A stretch of DNA of 64,000 bases from Planotetraspora mira. Its GTDB lineage: Bacteria; Actinomycetota; Actinomycetes; Streptosporangiales; Streptosporangiaceae. Positions within the stretch are counted from its first letter, which is position 1; the number at the start of each line of letters is the position of its first letter. Below are positions 46,712 to 56,108 of the stretch, piece by piece. The position numbers and the translations under genes are program-made. The DNA is taken from contig NZ_BOOO01000001.1 in the NCBI RefSeq assembly GCF_016863275.1, positions 186,001-250,000 of the forward strand, given 5' to 3'. A model generated the notes under the pieces. It ran no database searches and had not been told where the DNA came from. It saw nothing but the letters and a program-made list of their open reading frames with translations.

Positions 46712-48388
46712 TTACCGGATGCCCCGCGAACGTGCCTTGAACGCCGCCTTTCGGGCAGACTTCGCTGCCGCCTTGTCAGGAAGCGTGTTGCCGAGCAGCT
46801 CGAGGACCTCGACGACGTCGGGGTGGTCCACGTGCCACATGTCGTCGATCAGATGAGCGGGAGGACCTGACAGAGCGATGTTCTCCGCGAAGCCCTCGGG
46901 ATCGGCCTCCGCCGCGGGAAGAGCAAGCGCGAGCATGTCGACGCTGAGCCACAGCACCTCGTCCTGGGTCAGCGCCGGGGCGTCGAGCCCGCGCGTGGAC
47001 AACCAGTGGACCGCGTGCGGCCGCAACTCCGCGTCCTCGAGGTGGGCCCGCACCACGCCTGCGGCCTCCTCCCCCAGCCTGTCGACGATCGTGACGGCGA
47101 TGCCGCGGACCTCGGCGGGCGCGCCCGCGACCGCGCCGAGCAACTCGGCGGCCGCCTCCTGTGGCGTACGCCTGGACAGCCAGGCGACGATGTCGCGCTC
47201 CGCCACCTCGGCGGGGAGGCCGTCGGTGATCAGACCGGCGATGAGGCCGCTCGCGTCCCCCTCCGCCAGGTCCGCCGCGATGGGCGCGGACACGCCCATC
47301 GCCTCGTATCGCGTGCGAAGACCCCACAGGCCGTGGCCGGTCAGGGCGAGGCCGTCCTCGTCGTACTGGACCGTTCCCGCGTGTGCGAGGTCGTGGAACG
47401 CCTTCTCCAACTGGTCGATCGGGCGGTCGGCCGCGACCTCCTGGAGGTAGTCGCGGATCGCCTCGAGCGGGACCGGCGCCTGCAGCCGGTAGAGCAGGTC
47501 GTGGATGGAGTAGATCTCCTTGTCGACGATCTCCACGCCGGTGATGTCCGTCGACGCCTCGACCACGAAGTCCACTGCGCCCGCCCACAGGGTGAGGAGC
47601 TCGTCGTCGGGCACGGCGTCGAGCGGCCCGAGCCCCTCCCTGGCGAGGACGGCGGTGCCCTCCAGCCGGGCCAGCCCCAGGCCGAGCGCCAGCCGCCAGG
47701 CGAGGGCCGGCCTGCCGACGCCCAGCTCCGCCGTGAGCCGCCGCGCGTCCTTGACCCGAAGTTCCTTGCGCACGGTCGTGGTGCACGCCTCACCGGCCAT
47801 CCAGGCCGCCACGCGGTGGGCGTCCCGCAGCAGCGGCACCTCCCGTACGGCTCTCGCGACCTCCTGGGGGGACGCCAGCCGTACCGGGGGCAGCGGCGCG
47901 TACCCTGGGCGGTCGAACCCTTCTCCGGCCGTCTCGTCGAGCCCGTCCTGCGACGGGTCCGTCCCTCCGTCGGCCAGGTCGAGGGAGTCCGCGCCTATCG
48001 CGCTGAAGATGCTCTTGGCCATGCCGAACTTGGTGGTGTCGGCGAGGGCGCGGGGCATCTCGGGCTCGATCGCGTCGATCGTGGTGCGCATCCGGGCGGC
48101 CGTCTTGATGCCGATCTCGCCGGTGTCGAGCAGGAAGTCGACCAGCGTCCGCGCCGCCGCCACGGTCTCCGGTGCGCTCTCCGGCGGGGCGATGACCTTA
48201 CGGGGATAGATCTCCAGCAGGAGCTCCTCGAACGTGCCCGCGCGGAAATCGCCGAGCTCGTTGACCTCCAGGTAGTCGCTGGCGTAGTCGCACAGCAGCC
48301 GCACCTCGTCGACGTCGACCTCGACGCCCTTCTCGTGCCCCCACGCGCGAAGGCCCTCGACGGCCAGGTTCACCCATTCGATCGACAC
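46712..48388 (-). CDS. Unknown protein, longer paralog of a tandem pair
   Basis: 558-residue soluble protein, not recognised. Residues about 1-150 form a unique N-terminal acidic helical domain (MSIEWVNLAVEGLRAWGHEK, LCDYASDYLEV), then an acidic linker, then a region homologous to the downstream gene: VARAVREVPLLRDAHRVAAW, WLSTRGLDAPAL, VDHPDVVEVLELLGNTLPD and ARKAAFKARSRG. It is separated from its paralog by 23 nt and from priA by 40 nt, so it may be co-transcribed with priA. Confidence 0.82.
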   Translation of the reverse strand: MSIEWVNLAVEGLRAWGHEKGVEVDVDEVRLLCDYASDYLEVNELGDFRAGTFEELLLEIYPRKVIAPPESAPETVAAARTLVDFLLDTGEIGIKTAARMRTTIDAIEPEMPRALADTTKFGMAKSIFSAIGADSLDLADGGTDPSQDGLDETAGEGFDRPGYAPLPPVRLASPQEVARAVREVPLLRDAHRVAAWMAGEACTTTVRKELRVKDARRLTAELGVGRPALAWRLALGLGLARLEGTAVLAREGLGPLDAVPDDELLTLWAGAVDFVVEASTDITGVEIVDKEIYSIHDLLYRLQAPVPLEAIRDYLQEVAADRPIDQLEKAFHDLAHAGTVQYDEDGLALTGHGLWGLRTRYEAMGVSAPIAADLAEGDASGLIAGLITDGLPAEVAERDIVAWLSRRTPQEAAAELLGAVAGAPAEVRGIAVTIVDRLGEEAAGVVRAHLEDAELRPHAVHWLSTRGLDAPALTQDEVLWLSVDMLALALPAAEADPEGFAENIALSGPPAHLIDDMWHVDHPDVVEVLELLGNTLPDKAAAKSARKAAFKARSRGIR

Positions 48389-48428
48389 AGGGAGACGCTA
48401 ACGGGTTACTGTCAGCATCGCGAATCGG

Positions 48429-50510
48429 TCAGATCAGGTCCAGCGGATCGACGTTCACACGGACCACGTCCGCCGCTTTGCGCGCCGACCGCACGCCGCT
48501 GGCCCCCTTGAGTGCTCTGGCCAGCTTCGACCCGCCGTCACGCGAAATCCTGATCATGGCCCTCTCCAGGCCGCCGTCGACCGGCACCGGCCCCAGGATC
48601 TGCGCGCCGCCGGGCAGCGCGGTGTCGGCCAGCATCTCCCTGACAGCCGCGGCGGGGCCGGTGAGCGTGGCCATCCGCACCGCGGGCGGGAATCCCAGCT
48701 CTGCCCGGTCGGCCAGCTCGCGCTCGGCGAAGGTGACCGGGTCCCACCGCAAGAGCGCCTGCACGGCCGGCACCCCGGAGTCGGCGAGCACGACGACGTC
48801 CGCTCCCGGCCGCGTCAGCGCCGCGGCGTTCATCCACCGCCGCAGCGCCTCCTCCCCCGCGCGCAGGTCGGGCCGGCCCAGCAGAGCCCAGCCGTCCAGC
48901 AGCACGGCCGCCGCGTATCCGTCCACGGGCATCGGCTCGGCCCCCGGAGTGGCGACGACCAGCGCCGGAGCCGCGCCGACCGTGGCGAGGACGCCGTCGC
49001 GGCCCGAGGTCCTGACGGTGACCGAGGGGAACGCCCGGCCCAGTTCCTCGGCGGTGCGCCGGGCGCCGACCACGACGGCGCGCACGTGGCCGCCGCCGCA
49101 GTTGGGGCACCGCCAGTCGCCCGCCACCCGCCCGCACCATCGGCAGTACGGCATGGCATGGCCGCTGCGGAGCGCGAGCGGACCCGCGCACACCGGCCCG
49201 TCCTGCGCGGTGCCGGTGATCGCCCGGCAGCGGGCGGGGGCGCGGCACTGGCGGCAGGCGAGCGCGGGCAGGTATCCCCGCCGGGGCACCTGGACGAGCA
49301 CCGGGCCGCTCTCCAGCCCCTGTTTGAGGGTCCGCCACGCGAGGTTCGGCAGCCGGGCCGCGCGCGCGGCCTCGTCGCGGGACAGTTCGGCGTCGTCCCC
49401 CGTGGGCCGGACCCTGGGCGCCCGCGCCCTGACCTCCTCGCGTCGCGGCGTCAGCGGCGCCGCCCATCCCGTGGCGACGAGCTGGGTGGCCTCGGCCGTC
49501 CGCGCGTAGCCGCCGATCAGCATGCCGGCCTCCGCGCGGTGCGCGCGCAGCGCCAGCACCTCACGGGCGTGCGGGTACGGCGTCAGCCGTTCGGCGTGGA
49601 CGTCGTCGCCGTCGTCCCAGATGACGACGAGCCCGAGATCGGCGACGGGGGCGAAGGCGGCGGCACGGGTGCCGACCACGGCCCGGGCCTGTCCGCGCAG
49701 CAGCTTCAGCCAGCGCCGGTAACGTTCGGCCGGGCCGAGGTCCGCGGTGATCGCGACGTGCGGGGTGCCGGCCAGCGCACGCTCGGCCACCGCGACGTCC
49801 TTGCCGTCCGGGACGACCACCACGACCCCGCGCCCGCTCGCCAGCGTGACGCGCACGGCGGCGGCCACGGCCGCCGGCCACGCCGGGCCTTCCGCGCCCG
49901 TCCCCGGGAGTGCCGACCAGACGGCGCGAGGCGCCCGTCCAGCGGCGAGAGCGGTCAGGAACGAGTGTCCCGCCGGATAGGCCGCCCAGGCCCTCTCACC
50001 GGCCTGCTGGTGGGCGTCGATCCCTTCGGAGCCCGCTCCCCCGGCCGGGGCCTCGGCGCGCGGCTCCGTCTCCACCCGGGCGTGGCGGGGCGGGACGGCC
50101 AGGCGCAGGACGTCGGACATCGTCCCGGCGTAGCGGTCGGCGACCGCTCTCGCGAGGCCTGCGATCTCGGCCGTGAGGACGGGCTCCGGAGAGATCACGC
50201 GCTCCAGGAACGACAGCCTGCCCTTGTGGTCACTGTGCTCCAGCCGTTCGAGGAGGAAGCCGTCGGTCAGCTGGCCGGAGAAGCGCACCCGCACCCGGCA
50301 GCCCGGCACGGCGTCCGCCGCCAGCTCCGCCGGCACGAGGTAGTCGAAGGGCCGGTCCAGATGAGGCAGCGGGGAGTCGATCACGATCTGCGCGACCGGC
50401 AGTTCCTCCGCGGCCTCCTTCGCACCCTTCGCCCGGGTACGCCGGGAGGGCCTACGGGGATCAGGAAGGAGCGCCTCCTGGGGGTAGGGTTCGCTGGTCG
50501 GCTCGGTCAC
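48429..50510 (-). CDS. priA: PriA-like primosomal protein N' lacking ATPase motifs
   Basis: 693-residue PriA homolog. The N-terminal DNA-binding region (QIVIDSPLPHLDRPFDYLVP, DGFLLERLEHSDHKGRL) and the zinc region with at least eight cysteines (CRQCRAPARC, CRWCGRVAGDWRCPNCGG) are intact. The helicase motifs are degenerate: no P-loop is present (LPGTGAEGPAWPAAV in its place) and the DEAH box reads WDDGDDVH. Actinobacterial PriA proteins are known to be predicted helicase-inactive, so this probably serves in primosome loading only. GTG start. Confidence 0.9.
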   Translation of the reverse strand: MTEPTSEPYPQEALLPDPRRPSRRTRAKGAKEAAEELPVAQIVIDSPLPHLDRPFDYLVPAELAADAVPGCRVRVRFSGQLTDGFLLERLEHSDHKGRLSFLERVISPEPVLTAEIAGLARAVADRYAGTMSDVLRLAVPPRHARVETEPRAEAPAGGAGSEGIDAHQQAGERAWAAYPAGHSFLTALAAGRAPRAVWSALPGTGAEGPAWPAAVAAAVRVTLASGRGVVVVVPDGKDVAVAERALAGTPHVAITADLGPAERYRRWLKLLRGQARAVVGTRAAAFAPVADLGLVVIWDDGDDVHAERLTPYPHAREVLALRAHRAEAGMLIGGYARTAEATQLVATGWAAPLTPRREEVRARAPRVRPTGDDAELSRDEAARAARLPNLAWRTLKQGLESGPVLVQVPRRGYLPALACRQCRAPARCRAITGTAQDGPVCAGPLALRSGHAMPYCRWCGRVAGDWRCPNCGGGHVRAVVVGARRTAEELGRAFPSVTVRTSGRDGVLATVGAAPALVVATPGAEPMPVDGYAAAVLLDGWALLGRPDLRAGEEALRRWMNAAALTRPGADVVVLADSGVPAVQALLRWDPVTFAERELADRAELGFPPAVRMATLTGPAAAVREMLADTALPGGAQILGPVPVDGGLERAMIRISRDGGSKLARALKGASGVRSARKAADVVRVNVDPLDLI

Positions 50511-50568
50511 GTCTACGTCCTACCAGACCCGGCCGGGGCAAGACGCACGGCTACGGGCTGGCGGTGGC

Positions 50569-51240
50569 ATGAACAGCGAGAACAGGCTTCCGGTCTGGCT
50601 GCGCGAGACGGAGGCGGAGGGCCGTTGGACGGCCGCGGGCGCGGTCATCGCGGTGATCGTCATTCACGTCCTGCTTCCGGGCACGGTCAACATCAGTCCG
50701 CACTGGCTCATGCCCGCGCTGGAGTCGGCTCTGCTCGTCGGCCTCATCATCGCCAACCCCGTGGCCTTCACGCGGGAGAGTCGCCTTCTTCGCGTCGCCG
50801 ACATCACGTTGATCGGCGTCATCAGCGCGTACAACGCCTGGATCATCGCGCGTGAGGTCACCAGGTTGATCGGCGGCCGGGAGCACGACGCCGTCAACCT
50901 GCTCACGACGGGCGCCGGCGTGTGGGTCATCAACGTCCTGCTCTTCGCGCTGTGGTACTGGGAGCTCGACCGGGGCGGGCCGGTCGCCCGGTCCAAGGCA
51001 CGCTCCCCGTATCCCGATTTCCTCTTCCCCCAGATGAGCGAGCGCGACGTGGCGCCGCCGGACTGGCGGCCCACCTTCGCCGACTACCTCTATCTGGCGT
51101 TCACGAACGCCACCGCGTTCAGCCCGACGGACGTGATGCCGCTGTCCCGCTGGGCCAAGATGGTGATGCTGGTCCAGTCGGCGACGTCGCTGATCGTGGT
51201 GGCCCTGGTGATCGCCAGGGCCATCAACGTCCTCGCGTAG
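50569..51240 (+). CDS. Conserved four-helix membrane protein
   Basis: 223-residue protein with hydrophobic segments near 22-40, 50-66, 77-95 and 120-138 plus a C-terminal one near 203-222. The stretch DYLYLAFTNATAFSPTDVMPL is characteristic of a conserved actinobacterial and DUF1345-like membrane family. ATG start. Divergent from priA by 58 nt and followed by a strong hairpin. The function is unknown; the family has been compared to ion channels. Confidence 0.75.
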   Translation: MNSENRLPVWLRETEAEGRWTAAGAVIAVIVIHVLLPGTVNISPHWLMPALESALLVGLIIANPVAFTRESRLLRVADITLIGVISAYNAWIIAREVTRLIGGREHDAVNLLTTGAGVWVINVLLFALWYWELDRGGPVARSKARSPYPDFLFPQMSERDVAPPDWRPTFADYLYLAFTNATAFSPTDVMPLSRWAKMVMLVQSATSLIVVALVIARAINVLA

Positions 51241-51260
51241 GACAGGCGAGCGTAGACGCG

Positions 51261-51291
51261 AAACGGCGCCCGCGTGAAGCGGGCGCCGTTT
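51261..51291. terminator. Bidirectional intrinsic terminator
   Basis: A perfect 13-bp stem, AAACGGCGCCCGC with GCGGGCGCCGTTT, around GTGAA. It carries an A-run on one side and a T-run on the other, so it can stop both the plus-strand membrane protein gene and the minus-strand metK transcript. Confidence 0.85.
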
Positions 51292-51349
51292 CCGCGCTGT
51301 CGGTGCGCCGGTGCGGGCCGCCGTCAGACGGCGGACCGCGTTCCGGCTG

Positions 51350-52537
51350 TCAGAGGCCGGCGGCCTTGCGGAGGGCCTCCGCGCGGTCGGTCGACTCCCA
51401 GGAGACGCCCTCCCGGCCGAAGTGACCGTAGGCGGCGGTCTCTGCGTAGATCGGGCGGAGCAGGTCGAGCGCGCGGATGATCGCGGCCGGGCGCAGGTCG
51501 AACACCTGGAGGACGGCCTCCTGGATCGTCTCGACCGAGACCTTCTCGGTGCCGAACGTCTCGATGAACAGACCCACCGGCTTGGCCTTGCCGATGGCGT
51601 ACGCCACCTGGACCTCGCAGCGGTCGGCGAGCTCGGCCGCGACGACGTTCTTGGCGACCCACCGCATGGCGTAGGCGGCCGAGCGGTCCACCTTCGACGG
51701 GTCCTTGCCGGAGAAGGCGCCGCCACCGTGACGGGCCATGCCGCCGTAGGTGTCGATGATGATCTTGCGACCGGTGAGGCCGGCGTCGCCCATCGGGCCG
51801 CCGATCTCGAAACGGCCGGTCGGGTTGACCAGGAGGCGGTAGCCCTCGGTCTCGATGTCCAGCTCGGCGAGGACCGGCTCCACGACGTGCTCGCGGATGT
51901 CCGGGGTCAGCATCTCCCGGAGGTCGATCTCCGGCGCGTGCTGAGTGGAGACGACCACGGTGTCCAGGCGGACGGGACGGTCGCCGTCGTACTCGATCGT
52001 GACCTGGGTCTTGCCGTCCGGGCGCAGGTAGGGCACGGTGCCGTTCTTGCGGACCTCGGACAGGCGCCGGGCCATCTTGTGGGCGAGCGTGATCGGCAGC
52101 GGCATGAGCTCGGGCGTCTCACGGCACGCGTAGCCGAACATCAGGCCCTGGTCGCCCGCACCCTGGCGGTCGAAGTCGTCGAGACCCTCGCCCTCGCGGT
52201 GCTCGTAGGCGTCGTCGACGCCCTGGGCGATGTCGGGCGACTGCGCGCCGATGGACACCGAGACGCCGCAGGAGGCGCCGTCGAAGCCCTTGTGGGACGC
52301 GTCGTAACCGATCTCGAGGATCTTCTCGCGGATCAGGGCGGGGATGTCGATGTAGGTCTCCGTCGTCACCTCGCCGGCGACGTGGACCTGGCCGGTGGTG
52401 ATCAGCGTCTCGACGGCGACCCGGCTCTTGGGGTCGTCCTTGAGCATGGCGTCGAGAATCGCGTCACTGATCTGGTCGGCGATCTTGTCCGGGTGGCCCT
52501 CGGTAACCGACTCGGAGGTGAACAGGCGACGGGACAA
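51350..52537 (-). CDS. metK: S-adenosylmethionine synthetase
   Basis: 395-residue enzyme making SAM from Met and ATP. Motifs: [33 protein letters not shown], and the phosphate loop [19 protein letters not shown]. The start is TTG 52537, supported by GAGGAG 8 nt upstream and by the family N-terminus [16 protein letters not shown] hairpin lies in the leader (52579-52606). Placed between priA and coaBC as in other actinomycetes. Confidence 0.97.
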   Translation of the reverse strand: MSRRLFTSESVTEGHPDKIADQISDAILDAMLKDDPKSRVAVETLITTGQVHVAGEVTTETYIDIPALIREKILEIGYDASHKGFDGASCGVSVSIGAQSPDIAQGVDDAYEHREGEGLDDFDRQGAGDQGLMFGYACRETPELMPLPITLAHKMARRLSEVRKNGTVPYLRPDGKTQVTIEYDGDRPVRLDTVVVSTQHAPEIDLREMLTPDIREHVVEPVLAELDIETEGYRLLVNPTGRFEIGGPMGDAGLTGRKIIIDTYGGMARHGGGAFSGKDPSKVDRSAAYAMRWVAKNVVAAELADRCEVQVAYAIGKAKPVGLFIETFGTEKVSVETIQEAVLQVFDLRPAAIIRALDLLRPIYAETAAYGHFGREGVSWESTDRAEALRKAAGL

Positions 52538-52578
52538 CTCTGTGGCTCCTCATGCAGCGGCTGCTGACGTTCGGAATC

Positions 52579-52606
52579 GGCCGGCGGTAGAAGCCCTACC
52601 GCGGCC
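52579..52606 (-). promoter_or_regulatory. Hairpin in metK leader
   Basis: GCGGTAG/CTACCGC (7 bp) around a 5-nt loop, extended by GGCC/GGCC across a bulge, lies about 40-70 nt before the metK TTG. A TAGACT -10-like element (52629-52624) would start the transcript near 52617, giving a leader of about 80 nt that contains the hairpin. It does not match a SAM riboswitch class I know. Confidence 0.4.
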
Positions 52607-52709
52607 GCTCCAATGCAGAGGCGAGTCTAGCCTTACGGGGCACGACGCCGCGAAACCGTCCAGATTCCGGGCGCCGCGGCGCGGCCCGCGTTGCGGGCCC
52701 ACCATGATC

Positions 52710-53078
52710 TCAGAGCTCGGGCAACGGGTCCCGTGGCAGGTCACCGGGGGTGAAGGCCTCGGTGTCCGCCGCCGCGACGACCGCGGTGTACTCGTCGTCG
52801 ACCTCGAACATCATCCCCCCGAACTCGATCGTCGGCCCTCCGCGGGAGACGATCGGCCCCAGCCTGGTGCGGCGCGGGTAGGTCGCCCACACCCCCGACG
52901 GCTCGTCGCGGCCGAACATCGTGGTGGACAGCAACGTCACCGACAGATCCGTCACGACGACGAGGAACGAGGCGGTGAGCGGCGGGCCGAGCGACAGGAC
53001 CGGGAACACGTAGCGGATGTCGTCGCCGGGGCGCAGATAGCTGCGACAGCGCTCCCTGATCGAGGCGGACACCGGCAT
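52710..53078 (-). CDS. Small conserved hypothetical protein
   Basis: 122-residue soluble protein, beta-rich in the middle: DDIRYVFPVLSLGP, FLVVVTDLSVTLLST, GPTIEFGGMMFEVDDEYTAVV. It could be a PH-like or YcxB-like fold, but no family is certain. ATG 53078 is chosen because GGGAG lies 8 nt upstream; the ATG at 53084 is only 2 nt from it. Located between coaBC and metK on the same strand. Confidence 0.65.
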   Translation of the reverse strand: MPVSASIRERCRSYLRPGDDIRYVFPVLSLGPPLTASFLVVVTDLSVTLLSTTMFGRDEPSGVWATYPRRTRLGPIVSRGGPTIEFGGMMFEVDDEYTAVVAAADTEAFTPGDLPRDPLPEL

Positions 53079-53195
53079 GGCCATCGCTCCCTCGCGCCAC
53101 CACCATGTAACGGCTGGTCGCGGCAGGCCGGGACGACTCCCGTGACGGCGAACGGAACCACCCCGTGAAACGGGCCGGATCCTGCCGGGGGCCTG

Positions 53196-54389
53196 TCAGG
53201 AGAGGCGCGCCACCACCAGATCCCAGACTACGTCCGCGAGATCCTCTTTGGGACCCCTGGGAATCTCCACGGACCCGCCGTCCGCGGACAGGACGACGGC
53301 GGCGTTGTCGGGCGTGCCGAACGCGAGATTCTCCCCCACCTGGTTGACCACGAGCAGATCGCAGCCCTTGCGCTCCAGCTTGGCCCGCCCGTTCGCGAGG
53401 ACGTCGTCGGTCTCGGCGGCGAAGCCCACGAGCACCCGGGGAAAGGCCGCGGTCCTGCGGATCTCGCCGAGTTCCGCCAGCACGTCCGGGTTCTTCGTCA
53501 GGTGGATGGGCTCGGGCTCGCCCGAGGACTTCTTGATCTTCGATTCGCTCTGCCGTACGGGCCGGAAGTCGGCCACCGCGGCGGCCATCACGACGGCGTC
53601 GGCGTGGCCGGCGGCCGACAGGACGGCCTCGCGGAGCCGCCGGGCGGAGTCGACCCGCACCACCTTGGCTCCCGCCGGGTCCGGCAGCCCGACGTTGGCC
53701 GACACGAGAGTGACCTCGGCTCCACGCGCGACGGCCGTGCGGGCGAGCGCGTACCCCTGAAGCCCGGACGAGCGGTTGCCGATGAAGCGGACGGGGTCGA
53801 CGGCCTCGCGGGTGCCTCCGGCGGAGACGACGACGTGCCGGCCGGCCAGGTCGAGGCCGCGGCCGGACACCACTCGCCGGCAGACCTCGAAGATCTCCAC
53901 GGGATCGGGCAGCCGCCCGGGACCGGTGTCGGCTCCGGTGAGCCTGCCGACGGCGGGTTCGATCACGATCGCGCCGCGCTCACGCAGGGTGGCGACGTTC
54001 GCCCGGGTCGCGGGGTGCTCCCACATCTCGGTGTGCATGGCGGGAGCGAAGACCACCGGGCAGCGGGCGGTCAGAAGCGTGTTGGTCAGCAGATCGTTCG
54101 CCAGGCCGTTGGCGGCGCGGGCGAGGACGTCCGCCGTGGCGGGGGCGACCACCACGAGATCGGCGCTCTGCCCGATGCGGACGTGCGGCACCTCGTGGAC
54201 CGACTCCCACACCTCGGTCGACACCGGGTTGCCGGACAGCGCGGCCCAGGTGGGCTCGCCGACGAACCTCAGGGCGTCACGGGTGGGCACGACGCGCACG
54301 TCGTGGCCGGACTCCGTGAACAGGCGCAGCAGCTCGCAGGATTTGTAGACCGCGATGCCGGCGCTGACGCCCAGAACGATCGAGCTCAT
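53196..54389 (-). CDS. coaBC: Bifunctional PPC decarboxylase / PPC synthetase CoaBC
   Basis: 397-residue flavoprotein for two steps of CoA synthesis. The N-terminal CoaC part has GVSAGIAVYKSCELLR, the active His region ESVHEVPHVRIG and VAPATADVLARAANGLANDL. The PAMN motif of E. coli reads PAMHTEMW and the cysteine-bearing ACGD motif reads TGADTGPGRLP, changes that I recall from other actinobacteria. The CoaB part has VVSAGGTREAVDPVRFIGNRSSG-like sequence, KIKK, and LTKNPDVLAELG. Confidence 0.95.
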   Translation of the reverse strand: MSSIVLGVSAGIAVYKSCELLRLFTESGHDVRVVPTRDALRFVGEPTWAALSGNPVSTEVWESVHEVPHVRIGQSADLVVVAPATADVLARAANGLANDLLTNTLLTARCPVVFAPAMHTEMWEHPATRANVATLRERGAIVIEPAVGRLTGADTGPGRLPDPVEIFEVCRRVVSGRGLDLAGRHVVVSAGGTREAVDPVRFIGNRSSGLQGYALARTAVARGAEVTLVSANVGLPDPAGAKVVRVDSARRLREAVLSAAGHADAVVMAAAVADFRPVRQSESKIKKSSGEPEPIHLTKNPDVLAELGEIRRTAAFPRVLVGFAAETDDVLANGRAKLERKGCDLLVVNQVGENLAFGTPDNAAVVLSADGGSVEIPRGPKEDLADVVWDLVVARLS

Positions 54390-54461
54390 ACGGATGTCAC
54401 AGGGCTGCGCCTGCTCAGGGGCGCCCGGGACCGCGTGAGCGGGACGAGCGCCGCGAGCAAC

Positions 54462-54725
54462 TCAGCCCTCGATGGGCTCGGAGGTGAGCAGACCGTCGCT
54501 GACCTCGCGGAGCGCGATGGACAGCGGCTTCTCCTGCGCGTGGGTCTCCACGAGGGGCCCGACGTACTCGAGCAGGCCCTCGCCGAGCTGCGAGTAGTAC
54601 GCGTTGATCTGGCGCGCCCGCTTCGCGCCCATGATCACCAGGCTGTACTTGCTGTCGACGATGTCGAGCAGCGAGTCGATCGACGGGTTGGTGATGCCTT
54701 CGGCATATGCGGCGCTGCTTGCCAC
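54462..54725 (-). CDS. rpoZ: RNA polymerase omega subunit
   Basis: 87-residue omega subunit that stabilises beta-prime. [30 protein letters not shown] is the conserved core (written in part), with [14 protein letters not shown] at the C-terminus. GTG start, 11 nt after the gmk stop. The gmk-rpoZ-coaBC order is typical. Confidence 0.96.
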   Translation of the reverse strand: MASSAAYAEGITNPSIDSLLDIVDSKYSLVIMGAKRARQINAYYSQLGEGLLEYVGPLVETHAQEKPLSIALREVSDGLLTSEPIEG

Positions 54726-54736
54726 GTTTGATTCCT

Positions 54737-55300
54737 CTAGCTAGATGAACTTCTCATCAAGGCTATCAGCCGGTGGCACACATCCTTGACGGATGTGTTG
54801 ACGAGTGTGAGGTCGAACTCCTTCTCGGCCGCCATCTCCACCAGGCCGGCGTCCAGCCGGCGGGCCACCACGTCGGGCGGCTCGGTGCCGCGTCCGCGCA
54901 GGCGGCGCTCCAGCTCTTCCCACGTCGGCGGGGCCAGGAAGACGAGCTGGGCCTCCGGCATGCTGCACCGGACCTGACGCGCGCCCTGGAGGTCGATCTC
55001 GAGCAACGTCGGCACGCCTGCCGCGAGCCTCTCCATGACGGGGGTGCGCGGCGTCCCGTACCTGTTGCCGGCGAACTCGGCCCATTCCAGGAGCTCCCCG
55101 GACTCGATGAGCCGGTCGAACTCGTCGTCGTCGGCGAAGTAGTACTCGACTCCGTGCTTCTCGCCGGGACGGGGCTTACGGGTGGTCACCGAGACCGACA
55201 GCCACACCTCAGGGTGTGACCGCCGGAGCTCGGCGACGACCGTGGACTTCCCGACACCCGACGGACCGGACAGGACCGTCAGGCGCCGGTTCTGGAGCAT
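54737..55300 (-). CDS. gmk: Guanylate kinase
   Basis: 187-residue GMP kinase: P-loop [13 protein letters not shown]-binding [35 protein letters not shown] and [11 protein letters not shown] 55300 ([15 protein letters not shown]) is preferred over longer in-frame starts, whose extra residues have no similarity. Confidence 0.96.
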   Translation of the reverse strand: MLQNRRLTVLSGPSGVGKSTVVAELRRSHPEVWLSVSVTTRKPRPGEKHGVEYYFADDDEFDRLIESGELLEWAEFAGNRYGTPRTPVMERLAAGVPTLLEIDLQGARQVRCSMPEAQLVFLAPPTWEELERRLRGRGTEPPDVVARRLDAGLVEMAAEKEFDLTLVNTSVKDVCHRLIALMRSSSS

Positions 55301-55421
55301 GGAGCCACCGCCACTTGTCTCGGATCCGCTGAAAGCCGCTGCCTCGTGGGCCCGATTCTCAGCGGACCAAGACGTGCCGGTCACTCCGTACCCCCGTGAT
55401 ACGCGTTCGTCGAAACCGAGA

Positions 55422-55745
55422 TCAGCTCTCGGCGCCGCCGAACTCGCGCTCCAGGGAAGCGCGCTGGTTGGCGCCGAGACCCCGCACACGGCGGGATTCG
55501 GCGATACCAAGGCGCTCCATGAGCTGCTTGGCGCGGACCTTGCCGACGCCAGGGAGCGACTCCAGCAGAGCCGAGACCTTCATCTTGCCGATGACGTCGT
55601 CGGTCTGCCCATCCTTCAGCACCTCAGCCAGAGAAACCCCGCCGTGCTTGAGCCGGTTCTTGACCTCGGCACGCTCCTTGCGTGCCTTGGCAGCCTTCTC
55701 AAGAGCTGCGGCGCGCTGCTCGGGGGTCAGGGGAGGAAGAGCCAC
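55422..55745 (-). CDS. mihF: Actinobacterial integration host factor mIHF
   Basis: 107-residue nucleoid-associated protein. The N-terminal long helix [21 protein letters not shown] is followed by the helix-two-turns-helix DNA-binding motif [19 protein letters not shown]. It condenses DNA and supports phage integration in mycobacteria and sporulation in Streptomyces. GTG start with GAGGTG upstream. A TTGACG/15 nt/TAGACC pair (55826-55800) is a weak promoter candidate. The position between pyrF and gmk is conserved. Confidence 0.96.
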   Translation of the reverse strand: MALPPLTPEQRAAALEKAAKARKERAEVKNRLKHGGVSLAEVLKDGQTDDVIGKMKVSALLESLPGVGKVRAKQLMERLGIAESRRVRGLGANQRASLEREFGGAES

Positions 55746-56070
55746 GCCGGGTCACCTCGAATTTCTGTCGATGTACTCGGACGGGAGGGGAAACTAGCTG
55801 GTCTATGCCCCATCCGGCAACGTCAAGGGCTGTTTCCGTGCCCACAAAATTGATTCTACTACTTTTGGTAATGTAAATATCACGCTTTGTCTATGAAAAC
55901 CGCCTCATCAGCCCTGTAACCGAGCGACCCTCGGAAGACGCGATCGGCCCGCGAAACGGCGCTCTCGAGGCCCTCGCGAGACCCGCTCGGCCGTACGCCC
56001 GGGGACGCCGGAGAGGGGCGTCCGCGACGCGTCGGCGGTGCCACAAATCACACAAATCGGGCGCCGTGCG
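55746..56070. other. Intergenic region upstream of mihF
   Basis: About 325 nt without a convincing gene. It contains a markedly AT-rich stretch at 55840-55905, which probably carries mihF promoter or regulator sites, and a short direct repeat CACAAATC near 56042 and 56051. A 64-codon minus-strand frame (55908-56102) with a CVIC motif overlaps the pyrF terminator and is not accepted as a gene. Confidence 0.5.
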
Positions 56071-56095
56071 GGCCCCGGAGCACGCGTCCGGGGCC
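56071..56095 (-). terminator. Terminator of the pyrimidine operon
   Basis: GGCCCCGGA (56071-56079) pairs perfectly with TCCGGGGCC (56087-56095) around a 7-nt loop, 14 nt after the pyrF stop. Downstream on the minus strand is GATTTGTGTGATTTGTGG rather than a clean T-tract. Confidence 0.65.
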
Positions 56096-56108
56096 GGGCC
56101 ACGGGGTC

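Noticed and set aside
55908-56102. 64-codon minus-strand frame with a CVIC motif between pyrF and mihF
   Set aside because: Its first codons form the perfect terminator hairpin of the pyr operon, there is no ribosome-binding site, and the rest is Arg-rich as expected from high-GC non-coding DNA.
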